DNA of 31,179 nucleotides from a virus, in IMG/VR virus record IMGVR_UViG_3300010297_002404, positions 1-31,179 of that record; one strand, written 5' to 3'. The notes below the pieces were generated by a model. That model did no database searches. It saw only the letters and a program-made list of their open reading frames with translations, and was not told the origin of the DNA. Shown here piece after piece: positions 23,235-30,748 of this stretch. Position numbers and translations under genes: made by a program. Position 1 is the first letter of the stretch; every line of letters begins with the position of its first letter.

Positions 23235-23975
23235 ATGCCAAAATACAGGACAATTTTCATATCAGATGTGCATCTAGGCACCAAAGGCTGTCAAGCAGAA
23301 GTGCTTGACGATTTTCTACGTAACAACGATTCAGAAAAATTATACCTTGTGGGTGACATTATTGACGGCTGGAAGTTATCTAAAAGAATTTATTGGCCAC
23401 AAGAACATTCAAATGTAATTCGTAAAATTATTGGCAAGGCACGAAAAGGCACTAAGGTATTTTATATACCTGGAAATCACGATGAAATTCTTCGTAAATG
23501 GTTAGATATGGACCTGCGTTTTGGCAGAATCAGAATCGTAGAAAACAAAGTTCACAAGGGTGCTAATGGTAAAGAATATTTTGTTGTACACGGAGATGCA
23601 TTTGATGGTATTACAAGATTGGCTCCATGGGTGGCCTGGCTGGGAGATTCAGCATACGAGGTCTCACAAAATCTCAACAGATGGTATAATCAAGTAAGAA
23701 AAAAGTTAGGTATGCGTTATTGGAGTTTTTCAAAATTTCTCAAACACAATGTTAAAAAAGCAGTGGACTTTATTTTTAAATTTGAACAGAACGTTAGCGA
23801 GTATTGTAAGAAACAAGGTTATGCTGGTGCCATCACAGGACACATACACACTCCTGAAATAAAAAAGGTAAATGGTGTTGTGTACATGAACTGCGGAGAC
23901 TGGGTAGAAAATACTACAGCACTAGTAGAGCATTATGATGGTAGTTTTGAGATTGTTGAATGGAAAATAAAATAA
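23235..23975 (+). CDS. plcP: PlcP-type metallophosphoesterase (phospholipase C of lipid remodelling)
   Basis: The 246-aa product is a calcineurin-fold phosphoesterase with intact metal ligands: D11-V-H13, G40-D41, G80-N-H-D83, H119-G-D121 and G202-H-I-H205. Often labelled UDP-2,3-diacylglucosamine diphosphatase (LpxH-like), it has the wider pattern of alphaproteobacterial PlcP: YWPQEHSNV, RKKLGMRYWSFSKFLK and NCGDWVENTTALVEHYDG. PlcP cleaves phospholipid headgroups to diacylglycerol during phosphate stress. The glycosyltransferase two genes downstream is the known partner, which supports PlcP over LpxH. Start is ATG 23235, without a clear Shine-Dalgarno. C-richer codons than the neighbours suggest fairly recent transfer. 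LpxH activity cannot be excluded. Confidence 0.8.
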   Translation: MPKYRTIFISDVHLGTKGCQAEVLDDFLRNNDSEKLYLVGDIIDGWKLSKRIYWPQEHSNVIRKIIGKARKGTKVFYIPGNHDEILRKWLDMDLRFGRIRIVENKVHKGANGKEYFVVHGDAFDGITRLAPWVAWLGDSAYEVSQNLNRWYNQVRKKLGMRYWSFSKFLKHNVKKAVDFIFKFEQNVSEYCKKQGYAGAITGHIHTPEIKKVNGVVYMNCGDWVENTTALVEHYDGSFEIVEWKIK

Positions 23976-24202
23976 AAAAGTTATTTTGGTTTTTAGTGAA
24001 TCTTGTTAAAGTCTTGACGATTGATTTTTTCGTTGCATTTGGATCAGTGTTTGTTTCAGTTGCAATATTTTATTCGTTTGATGTACCTAGTCAGTGGAAA
24101 ATACCAAACATTATAATCCCAATCATTGCTGTTTTTATCTACAGAGTTTTTGGAAGAATTTTTGCACCAGGTATTAAAAAGTTTAAGGAAACAAACAAAT
24201 GA
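23960..24202 (+). CDS. Small membrane protein between PlcP and Agt
   Basis: The 80-aa product has two hydrophobic spans: LFWFLVNLVKVLTIDFFVAF through FVSVAIFYSF, and IIIPIIAVFIYRVFG. Termini are basic. It overlaps plcP by 16 bases and the glycosyltransferase by four (ATGA), so the three are one translational unit. A role in placing the soluble or peripheral enzymes at the inner membrane is a guess from position. Confidence 0.65.
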   Translation: MENKIKKLFWFLVNLVKVLTIDFFVAFGSVFVSVAIFYSFDVPSQWKIPNIIIPIIAVFIYRVFGRIFAPGIKKFKETNK

Positions 24203-25194
24203 AAGTTGTAGTTGTTACTGATGCATGGTTGCCACAGGTTAATGGTGTAGTCACAACACTGTCTAACATAATGAAGAATCTGCCAGAGCATGAGTTCACA
24301 GTGATTGACCCTAGTCAATTCAAAACAATATCAGCACCAAAGTATCCAGAATTAAAATTAGCATATAATCCATGGCAGTTAAAAACAAAATTAGATGCAC
24401 TAGAATTTGATGCTATCCATATTGCCACTGAAGGACCTTTGGGATTGTTTGCAAGAAACTATTGTGAAAGTAGACAAGTCAATTATACCACAAGTTATCA
24501 CACAGACTGGCCCAACTTTATCAACAAGTTTTATGGCGTACCATGTTCATGGACCATGTGGTGGATGAAACTGATTCACAAGAATGCCAAAAGAATACTA
24601 GCAACTACACACAGTATGAAAAAAGAACTTGAACAAGCAGGACTACAAAATTTGGTTGTGTGGGGTAGAGGTGTTGATCAAAGCATATTCACAGATGAAG
24701 TTAAAATCAAACGTGGCAAAAGACCTTTGTTGATATCAGTCAACAGAGTTTCGTTTGAAAAAAACATAGAAGCATTTTGTGAACTGTCCACAAACACAGA
24801 ATGGGATTGTGTGGTGGTAGGTGACGGCCCTGCTAGAGCAAGTTTAGAAAAGAAATATCCAAATGTTGAGTTTGTGGGTTACAAGCATGGCAAAGAACTG
24901 GCCAAATGGTATGCTGGTGCTGATGTAAAAGTGTTTCCTTCACGTGTGGACACATTTGGTCTAGTAATGATTGAAGCAATGAGTTGTGGTACTCCGGTTG
25001 CTGGTTTTCCTTGCAGAGGCCCTGTAGATGTAATTGATCAAGGAGTGACTGGGTATATGCACGAATCACTAGAAGTAGCAGTACAGCAGTGCTTAAAACT
25101 GGATACAGACACCATTAAACGCACAGCCAAGCAGAAGTTTACTTGGTCAAAGTGTGCTGAAATATTTGCTAATAACTTAATTAAGTTACAATAA
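24199..25194 (+). CDS. GT4 glycosyltransferase, Agt/SqdX-type diacylglycerol glycosyltransferase
   Basis: The 331-aa product is a GT-B family 4 enzyme. The N-terminal LPQVNGVVTTL (11-21), IHIATEGPLGLFAR (73-86) and SYHTDWPNF (99-107) match SqdX/Agt-like enzymes closely. WGRGVD (155-160), NRVSFEKN (182-189), VVGDGPAR (207-213) and D251-TFGLVMI-E259 form the donor site, with Asp replacing the first Glu of the usual EX7E. Agt transfers glucose or glucuronate to diacylglycerol released by PlcP, making phosphorus-free lipids. The tight operon with plcP supports that pathway; sulfolipid synthesis is the main alternative. A terminator-like hairpin follows. Confidence 0.8.
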   Translation: MKVVVVTDAWLPQVNGVVTTLSNIMKNLPEHEFTVIDPSQFKTISAPKYPELKLAYNPWQLKTKLDALEFDAIHIATEGPLGLFARNYCESRQVNYTTSYHTDWPNFINKFYGVPCSWTMWWMKLIHKNAKRILATTHSMKKELEQAGLQNLVVWGRGVDQSIFTDEVKIKRGKRPLLISVNRVSFEKNIEAFCELSTNTEWDCVVVGDGPARASLEKKYPNVEFVGYKHGKELAKWYAGADVKVFPSRVDTFGLVMIEAMSCGTPVAGFPCRGPVDVIDQGVTGYMHESLEVAVQQCLKLDTDTIKRTAKQKFTWSKCAEIFANNLIKLQ

Positions 25195-25196
25195 GA

Positions 25197-25225
25197 TAGA
25201 CTTTTAAAAAAGCCTTTGCTATAAT
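25197..25225 (+). promoter_or_regulatory. Promoter overlapping a hairpin upstream of the Smr gene
   Basis: TAGACT (25197-25202) and a perfect TATAAT (25220-25225) are 17 bases apart. The -10 lies in the loop of the hairpin at 25206-25245. A transcript starting near 25232 would contain only the right arm, so it would escape the terminator. Confidence 0.5.
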
Positions 25226-25245
25226 TACAAAGTAAAGGCTTTTTT
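25206..25245 (+). terminator. Rho-independent terminator after the PlcP/Agt operon
   Basis: AAAAAAGCCTTT (25206-25217) and AAAGGCTTTTTT (25234-25245) form a perfect 12-bp stem with a 16-base loop and a T-run. The T-run ends on the base before the next ATG (25246). Symmetry allows function on both strands. Confidence 0.75.
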
Positions 25246-25488
25246 ATGACTGAAAAATTAGATTTACATGGCTACACAGTTATGGATGCATGGCGTTGTT
25301 TTGATCAATGGATAAAAGAAAAACATCTTGATTCATCAATTAAAAAAGTAGTAATAGTAACAGGAGATGGCGCAATCAAACAAGAATTTGAAAGATGGTG
25401 TATGGACATGAGTTTTGTTAGACAAGTTGAATTACATAAGTCTGGTGGTGCTTTTATAGTTTATTTTTATAAGAAAAGGAATAGATAA
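25246..25488 (+). CDS. Smr-domain protein
   Basis: The 80-aa product is a bare Smr domain: LDLHGYTVMDA (5-15) is the conserved LDLHG motif and VIVTGDGA (36-43) the TGxG motif, ending with GGAFIVYF. Smr domains occur in MutS2 and in nucleases that nick RNA or DNA, including those cutting mRNA at stalled or collided ribosomes. It overlaps the next ATG by one base. A link with ribosome rescue is attractive given the tmRNA but is inference. Confidence 0.75.
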   Translation: MTEKLDLHGYTVMDAWRCFDQWIKEKHLDSSIKKVVIVTGDGAIKQEFERWCMDMSFVRQVELHKSGGAFIVYFYKKRNR

Positions 25489-26264
25489 TGGAAACGATTG
25501 TATTAGTTACTGGCGGATTTGATCCTTTACATTCTGGACATATTGAATATTTTAAAGAAGCAAAAAAACTAGGTGATTCACTGTACGTGGGTATTAATTC
25601 TGATGCATGGTTGGTTCGCAAAAAAGGACAAGCATTTATGAGTTTTGCAGAAAGAAAAACAATTATAGAAAATCTAAGTATGGTAGATAAAGTCATTAGT
25701 TTTGACGACAGCGACGATACTGCTTGTGGAGCCATATACAAACTAATGGCCACAGATGGTTATGGTAAGCACATTATATTTGCAAACGGCGGCGACAGAA
25801 ACAGTACAAATATTCCTGAAATGCAAACGTATGAAAATCAAATTGAATTTGTGTTTGGTGTAGGTGGTAATAACAAAATAAATTCATCTAGCACAATACT
25901 GGAAAATTGGAAACAACCAAAAGTACAACGTAAATGGGGTTGGTACAGGGTATTACAAACTCGCCCAGGATACAAAATAAAAGAACTAGTAATTAGACCA
26001 GAATCCAGTTTAAGTATGCAACGTCATTTCAAAAGATCAGAAAACTGGTATATTTTAAAAGGAAGTTGTCAATTAGTTACTGTTGAAAACAACAGAAAAA
26101 AGAATCAAGTTCTTAATCCTAATCAATCATATAATATACCAGAACAAACATGGCATCAAGCATCTAATCCTTTTTATGATTATTGTCATATTTTAGAAGT
26201 ACAGTATGGAACAGAATGCATTGAAGAAGATATTGAAAGAAAAAACATTGACAATACTGGCTAG
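25488..26264 (+). CDS. Cytidylyltransferase fused to a mannose-phosphate-isomerase-type cupin
   Basis: The N-terminal 140 residues are a HIGH-class nucleotidyltransferase related to the HldE/RfaE C-terminal domain: GGFDPLHSGH (9-18) carries the nucleotide-binding HxGH, followed by VGINSDAWLVRKKG and INSSSTI (131-137) in place of ISSTxI. Residues 147-250 form a cupin like the C-terminus of ManC/type II mannose-6-phosphate isomerases: GWYRVL, IKELVIRPESSLSMQRHFKR, ENWYILKGSC. In the cupin, HF replaces the usual HH. The fusion suggests synthesis of a nucleotide-activated sugar, perhaps a heptose or mannose derivative for surface glycans. Substrates are not readable. Confidence 0.75.
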   Translation: METIVLVTGGFDPLHSGHIEYFKEAKKLGDSLYVGINSDAWLVRKKGQAFMSFAERKTIIENLSMVDKVISFDDSDDTACGAIYKLMATDGYGKHIIFANGGDRNSTNIPEMQTYENQIEFVFGVGGNNKINSSSTILENWKQPKVQRKWGWYRVLQTRPGYKIKELVIRPESSLSMQRHFKRSENWYILKGSCQLVTVENNRKKNQVLNPNQSYNIPEQTWHQASNPFYDYCHILEVQYGTECIEEDIERKNIDNTG

Positions 26265-26301
26265 ATCATGTACTATTAACTTATACTTTTAGGAGACATT
26301 T

Positions 26302-26754
26302 ATGGCAAAATACTATAGCACAAAAACATATGGACACAACATTGGATTGAGTGCAGTGTTTAGACAACCAAATGCAGATCATTCACATTGTCATCTGCTA
26401 CATGGATACAGTTTACAGTTCAAATTCACATTTGGATGTGATGAATTAGACAACAAAAATTGGGCAGTAGACTTTGGTGGGTTGAAGCCATTAAAGAAAT
26501 GGTTAGAAGACAGTTTTGATCATAAAACTGTAATTGATAAAAAAGATCCTTATATTGAAACTTTTTATGATCTTGAGAAAAAAGGTCTTTGTGAATTAAC
26601 TGTCATGGATGGTGTTGGTGCAGAAAAATTTGCCGAACACGCTTTTAACTATGCAGATGGATTAATCAGAGAAGCAACTAATAACAGATGTTATGTTGTA
26701 GAAGTTGAATGTGCAGAGCACGGTGCCAACAGTGCAATTTATTCTGTAAAATAA
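26302..26754 (+). CDS. queD: 6-pyruvoyltetrahydropterin/6-carboxytetrahydropterin synthase family (QueD-like)
   Basis: QueD makes 6-carboxytetrahydropterin, the second step to 7-deazaguanine (queuosine, or phage DNA modification). The 150-aa product has HSHCHLLHGY (27-36) supplying a Cys and zinc-type His, VDFGGLKPLKKWL (56-68), FDHKTVI (72-78) with the Asp-His of the active site, and VECAEHGANSAIY (135-147) carrying the Glu near the pterin. AGGAGA lies seven bases before the ATG. FolE, QueE and QueC are not in this window; they may be elsewhere in the genome. Without them this could serve a host pterin pathway. Confidence 0.75.
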   Translation: MAKYYSTKTYGHNIGLSAVFRQPNADHSHCHLLHGYSLQFKFTFGCDELDNKNWAVDFGGLKPLKKWLEDSFDHKTVIDKKDPYIETFYDLEKKGLCELTVMDGVGAEKFAEHAFNYADGLIREATNNRCYVVEVECAEHGANSAIYSVK

Positions 26755-26770
26755 TCACATAAATAATTTT

Positions 26771-28336
26771 ATGTTTATAGCAATACTGACATTATTATCA
26801 GCATTATCTATTAGTGCCGTTGCAATTTATTATTCAATTGCTGGTTTGGCGGCTATTTTTGCTGGTGCAGTTATTCCTATTATGATAATGGGAACTGTGT
26901 TAGAGGTGGGTAAATTAATAACAGCCTCTTGGCTATATCAGTATTGGAAACTTGCTCCGCGGTTCTTAAAATATTATCTTTCAGTTGCAGTTCTTGTGTT
27001 GATGTTTATAACAAGTATGGGTATTTTTGGTTACTTGTCTAAAGCACATATTGAGCAAACTAGTTTATCTCAAGAGCAAGTAGCATTAATTGATACGTTA
27101 GATGACAAAATAGATAGATCAACTCTTAAAATTGATAGATGGACAGGCGATATTGATCGCTTAATGAAAGGCGAAGATGTACGAGTTGACAATTTAATAT
27201 CAGCCGAACAACAAGTTCTTAATGATTTATATGCCAAAATCAAACAAGAAAAAGATGATATTAGAGTTGATTTTGATAAACAGATTGAATTACAGAACAA
27301 CAGATTAACTCAAGCAAAAGAACGTAAAGATGCCGACATTGCCGCGGCACAAGAACGTTACAAAGGTGCGTTTAGTAAAAAAGGTTTAGATGATGCAATA
27401 GCACTAGCCACAAGCAATGAATTAGCAGTAGCATCGGCGGCTCAAACAGAAATTAAACTTATTAACAGTAAATTAGACGAAGCATTATCAAGTATTGATA
27501 CAAAATATGCTGAACAAATTAGAACAATAGAAAGTAGAATACAGAGCCTTAGAGATCAAGCAAATGCAAAAACTGAAGATATTGATGGTAGAATATTAGA
27601 ACTTGAAGGATTTATTGATCAAGAACAACTGATTGTTGATCAGGCTAGAGAAGAAAAATTCATATATGAAAAAGAATATCGTAAACTTGAAGCAGAAGTT
27701 GGACCAATCAAATACATTGCAGAATTTATTTACGGTCAAGAAGCAGATAGGGATTTACTAGAAGAAGCAGTACGTTGGGTTATTATTGTTATCATATTTG
27801 TGTTTGATCCACTTGCTGTTTTATTGTTAATAGCGGCCAATTTTACATTTAAACACAGATATGGAAGATCATTTGAAGAAATGATAGGCGTTCCTGGACC
27901 AGATGGTTCTCCGGGTGGTGTAACACCTGATTCGTATTGGAAAGAAAGATACGAAGATATGCAAAGTCAACTTGATGAATTTAATAAACTCAAAGAACAG
28001 CAAGATACACAAAAAACAAAAGAAAATCCAGGAATAGATCTTCCTTCTGCATCGTATCAACTAGACATGGATTATTCTATAACAGAGGAACAAAAAGAAG
28101 ATTTTAAAAAAAGAGAAGAAGCTGAAAAGAAAAAACTAGAAGAAATAGCTCAAAAGGCAAGGGAAGAGATTATTGAAGAAGTTTATCCAATGCCAGATGT
28201 ATCAACAGATGTAGAATCTAAAAAAGAGCCTGAAGTCACAATAGATGATATGCATGAAACTGATCCACCCAAAACCATTGTGGAAGAAGTTGAAGTAAAA
28301 GATCTGTCTGATAAAGACCTAAAAAAAAAGACTTAA
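26771..28336 (+). CDS. Membrane protein with long coiled coil; probable -1 frameshift at its end
   Basis: The 521-aa zero-frame product has about three N-terminal membrane spans (residues 2-25, 27-50, 68-90), a charged coiled coil from about 95 to 325 (LDDKIDRSTLKIDRW and later repeats), and a fourth span near 337-361 (IIFVFDPLAVLLLIAANF). An acidic cytoplasmic tail follows. This layout is familiar from T4-like marine phage hypotheticals. The frame stops at 28334-28336, after a nine-A run; the -1 frame continues for 94 codons to 28614. The slippery sequence A-AAA-AAG is in the correct phase. Function unknown; envelope tethering or lysis control are options. Confidence 0.7.
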   Translation: MFIAILTLLSALSISAVAIYYSIAGLAAIFAGAVIPIMIMGTVLEVGKLITASWLYQYWKLAPRFLKYYLSVAVLVLMFITSMGIFGYLSKAHIEQTSLSQEQVALIDTLDDKIDRSTLKIDRWTGDIDRLMKGEDVRVDNLISAEQQVLNDLYAKIKQEKDDIRVDFDKQIELQNNRLTQAKERKDADIAAAQERYKGAFSKKGLDDAIALATSNELAVASAAQTEIKLINSKLDEALSSIDTKYAEQIRTIESRIQSLRDQANAKTEDIDGRILELEGFIDQEQLIVDQAREEKFIYEKEYRKLEAEVGPIKYIAEFIYGQEADRDLLEEAVRWVIIVIIFVFDPLAVLLLIAANFTFKHRYGRSFEEMIGVPGPDGSPGGVTPDSYWKERYEDMQSQLDEFNKLKEQQDTQKTKENPGIDLPSASYQLDMDYSITEEQKEDFKKREEAEKKKLEEIAQKAREEIIEEVYPMPDVSTDVESKKEPEVTIDDMHETDPPKTIVEEVEVKDLSDKDLKKKT

Positions 28337-28614
28337 AACTTGAAGACAATACTCAAATTATATCAATCAACAAAGATGGTAATTTATCACGTTCTGGAAA
28401 CAGTCTGGAAGCAAGAAAAGAGAACATCAAAAGGATTGACATCAATGATGAAATTAGTATAAACTTAACTGAAGTAAAAAAGATTATTGATATGGATGGT
28501 ATTCATAAATTAACACAACAAACACTACAAACTCCATCAGTCTCTCAAACACAAAATTTTTCAAGAGATAAAAAATGGATAAAAGATTGGTTAGAAAATA
28601 ATAAAAATGAATAA
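28324..28614 (+). other. dnaX-like slippery site and -1 frame extension of the preceding gene
   Basis: The nine-A tract (28321-28329) followed by G contains A-AAA-AAG (28324-28330) in the zero frame of the 26771 gene. Slipping back one base gives GAC at 28330 and an open frame to TAA at 28612-28614. The added 94 residues (KLEDNTQIISINKDGNLSRS and on to [12 protein letters not shown]) have protein-like codon use. No convincing downstream stimulatory hairpin was seen. A one-base homopolymer error in assembly would give the same picture. Confidence 0.6.
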
Positions 28615-28624
28615 GGATGAAAAT

Positions 28625-29851
28625 ATGAAATGTTCTTTTTGTGGTAAGTTACGAAAAGATGCTGAAAAGTTAGTTGCTGGTCCAGAAGGCGCTTATATAT
28701 GTGATGAATGTATTGAACTTTGTCATAGTATAATTGACGACACTAGCAAAGGTAAAGAAAAAGTAATAGAAGAAACATTTGAAATTCCTGATCCAAAAGA
28801 TTTGCATGATCATTTAAATGATCATGTTATTGGTCAAGAACAAGCAAAAAAAGTTTTAAGTGTTGCAGTATATAATCATTACAAAAGATTATTTTCAAAT
28901 AAAGAAGAAGATCATGATGATGGTATTGAAATTGAAAAATCAAATGTATTAATGCTTGGACCATCGGGTGTTGGTAAAACACTTATGGCAAGAAAAATTG
29001 CTGACTATGTTGATGTGCCTTTTGCTATTGGTGATGCTACAACTCTAACTGAAAGTGGATATGTAGGAGATGATGTTGAAAACATTATTGTAAGACTGCT
29101 GGCCAATGCAGATTATGATGTTGAAAAAGCACAAAGAGGAATTATTTACATTGATGAAATTGATAAAAAATCACGTAAATCAGAATCTACATCAATCACA
29201 AGAGATGTATCTGGCGAAGGTGTACAACAAGCACTTCTAAAAATTATTGAAGGTACAGTAGTAAGAGTACCACCACAAGGCGGTAGAAAACACCCACAGC
29301 AAGAAATGATTGAAGTTGACACATCAAACATATTGTTTATATGTGGAGGTGCGTTTGTTGGCTTAGAAAAAATTATTAATAAAAGAGTGAATACAAATGC
29401 AATGGGTTTTGGCAGACCTGTTGAGGTAGATCAAACTTTAAACCAAGAGGTACAACCAGAAGATGTTATAAAGTTTGGATTGATTCCAGAACTAGTAGGT
29501 AGATTGCCAGTTTTAGTATCAGTGTTAGAATTAACTAAAGCCGAAATGAAAGATATTTTAATTAAACCTGAAAATTCATTACTCAAACAAACACAAAAGT
29601 TATTTAAAATGGAGTCTATTGATCTTGAGATAACAAATGATGCTATTGAGCAGATTGTTGAAAATGCTTATGAGAAAAAGTTAGGTGCTAGAGCATTAAA
29701 ATCAGTTTTAGAAGATTTATTGCTAGACATACAATATGAATTACCAAGTTATCGAAAAGCAGGAGTAACAAGACTAGTTGTGAACAAAGATACATTTAAA
29801 AATAAAAACCCTCTTTTGATTTACCAAGATACAGGAACCCAATTGGAATAA
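28625..29851 (+). CDS. clpX: ClpX, ATP-dependent unfoldase of ClpXP
   Basis: ClpX recognises tagged proteins, unfolds them and feeds ClpP. I choose ATG 28625, with AAGGA seven bases upstream; an in-frame ATG at 28607 would add six residues. The N-terminal zinc domain has C3, C6, C26 and C29. The AAA+ core has Walker A GPSGVGKT (112-119), pore loop GYVG (145-148), Walker B IIYIDE (173-178) and the RKH loop (221-223) that binds ssrA tags. The ClpP-docking IGF loop is present as MGF (260-262). Length (408 aa) is near the E. coli 424. IF3 follows directly. The tmRNA tag and ClpP in the same genome make a phage-owned degradation route plausible. Confidence 0.93.
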   Translation: MKCSFCGKLRKDAEKLVAGPEGAYICDECIELCHSIIDDTSKGKEKVIEETFEIPDPKDLHDHLNDHVIGQEQAKKVLSVAVYNHYKRLFSNKEEDHDDGIEIEKSNVLMLGPSGVGKTLMARKIADYVDVPFAIGDATTLTESGYVGDDVENIIVRLLANADYDVEKAQRGIIYIDEIDKKSRKSESTSITRDVSGEGVQQALLKIIEGTVVRVPPQGGRKHPQQEMIEVDTSNILFICGGAFVGLEKIINKRVNTNAMGFGRPVEVDQTLNQEVQPEDVIKFGLIPELVGRLPVLVSVLELTKAEMKDILIKPENSLLKQTQKLFKMESIDLEITNDAIEQIVENAYEKKLGARALKSVLEDLLLDIQYELPSYRKAGVTRLVVNKDTFKNKNPLLIYQDTGTQLE

Positions 29852-30388
29852 ATGAAACCCCGTTTTGGTCCAAAAGATATTAGTAGAAACAATTCTCTAA
29901 TAAACGAAAAAATTCGAGCATCTAAAGTAAGAGTAGTTGACGACAATTTTAATGTTATAATGAATCTTAATGAAGCAATAGCAAAAGCAAAAAATGAAGG
30001 ATTGGATTTAATTTGTATCACACCAAATGCAAATCCACCTGTTTGCAAAATAATGGATTTTGGTAAGTATCTTTATCAACAAAAAAAGAAAAAGAAAGAA
30101 TCTGCTAAAAACCAAACAGTCACTGAATTAAAAGAAATACAGTTTAGGCCAACCATTGATATTGGTGATATCAAAGTAAAAACCAAAAGAATAAATGAAT
30201 TTTTAGCACAAGGACACAAAGTTAAATTGATTATGCAGGTTCGTGGTAGAGAGCAAGGAATGAAAGACTTTTGTTACCAAAAGTATGAAAATTTTGTTGG
30301 ATTTATTGATAAATTTGAATATGACACAAATCCAAAGTGGCAAGGTAATAAAGTTCTTGCAATTTTAAAAAAATCTAGTATAATATAG
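29852..30388 (+). CDS. infC: Translation initiation factor IF-3
   Basis: IF3 binds the 30S subunit, blocks premature 50S joining and checks the start codon and initiator tRNA. The 178-aa product has the N-domain motif INEKIRASKVRVVDD (18-32), the C-N linker rich in Lys (YQQKKKKKESAKN), and the C-domain with LKEIQFRPTIDIGD and KVKLIMQVRGREQ. Length is that of host IF3. The start is a normal ATG immediately after the clpX stop, not the AUU that autoregulates bacterial infC, so that feedback would be lost. bS21 follows after 19 bases. Its high expression could bias initiation toward phage messages, but this is inference. Confidence 0.93.
   Translation: MKPRFGPKDISRNNSLINEKIRASKVRVVDDNFNVIMNLNEAIAKAKNEGLDLICITPNANPPVCKIMDFGKYLYQQKKKKKESAKNQTVTELKEIQFRPTIDIGDIKVKTKRINEFLAQGHKVKLIMQVRGREQGMKDFCYQKYENFVGFIDKFEYDTNPKWQGNKVLAILKKSSII
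30357..30384 (+). promoter_or_regulatory. Promoter upstream of the bS21 gene
   Basis: TTGCAA (30357-30362) and a perfect TATAAT (30379-30384) are 16 bases apart within the infC 3' end. Transcription would start near 30391 and reach the GAGG-preceded ATG at 30408, allowing bS21 to be made separately from clpX-infC. Confidence 0.5.
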
Positions 30389-30407
30389 TTTAACAAATGA
30401 GGTAAAA

Positions 30408-30737
30408 ATGAAACCAAACAACAGAAACTTTAAATCAAATAAAAACTTTAAAGGGGGCTATTCTAATAACAAGCCAAAATTTGATAGACCAAAACCAGTA
30501 GGATTACAAGTCTTTGTGCGTGAAGGAGAAGATCCTATGAAAGCATATCGTAAATTAAAAAAACGAATTATGCAAGATGGTTTATTACAAGAAGTCAAAG
30601 ATAGACGTTATTATCAAAAGCCAAGTGAAAAAAAGAAAATAGCAAAGCAACAAGCAAAACGTAGGAATGAAAAAAGGCAACGCGAGTTGGCAATGGAATA
30701 CGGTATCCGATATAAAAATTATACACCTGGATACTAA
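30408..30737 (+). CDS. rpsU: Ribosomal protein bS21 with terminal extensions
   Basis: bS21 is a small 30S protein near the anti-Shine-Dalgarno end of 16S rRNA and is needed for initiation. The core at about residues 35-95 is clear: VFVREGEDPMKAYRKLKKRI, KDRRYYQKPSEKKK and the basic KRRNEKRQREL helix. The 109-aa product is longer than typical 65-75-aa bS21, with a 32-residue Asn/Lys/Gly-rich N-terminal extension and a Tyr-rich C-terminal tail (GIRYKNYTPGY). GAGG precedes the ATG. bS21 homologues are known from pelagiphages and other viruses and are thought to exchange onto host ribosomes. Confidence 0.88.
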   Translation: MKPNNRNFKSNKNFKGGYSNNKPKFDRPKPVGLQVFVREGEDPMKAYRKLKKRIMQDGLLQEVKDRRYYQKPSEKKKIAKQQAKRRNEKRQRELAMEYGIRYKNYTPGY

Positions 30738-30748
30738 AGGAAGTAAAA

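Noticed and set aside
23235-23975. Calling this gene LpxH
   Set aside because: The YWPQ, YWSFSK and GDWVENTTALVEH motifs and the adjacent Agt-type glycosyltransferase fit PlcP better, although the enzymes share a fold.
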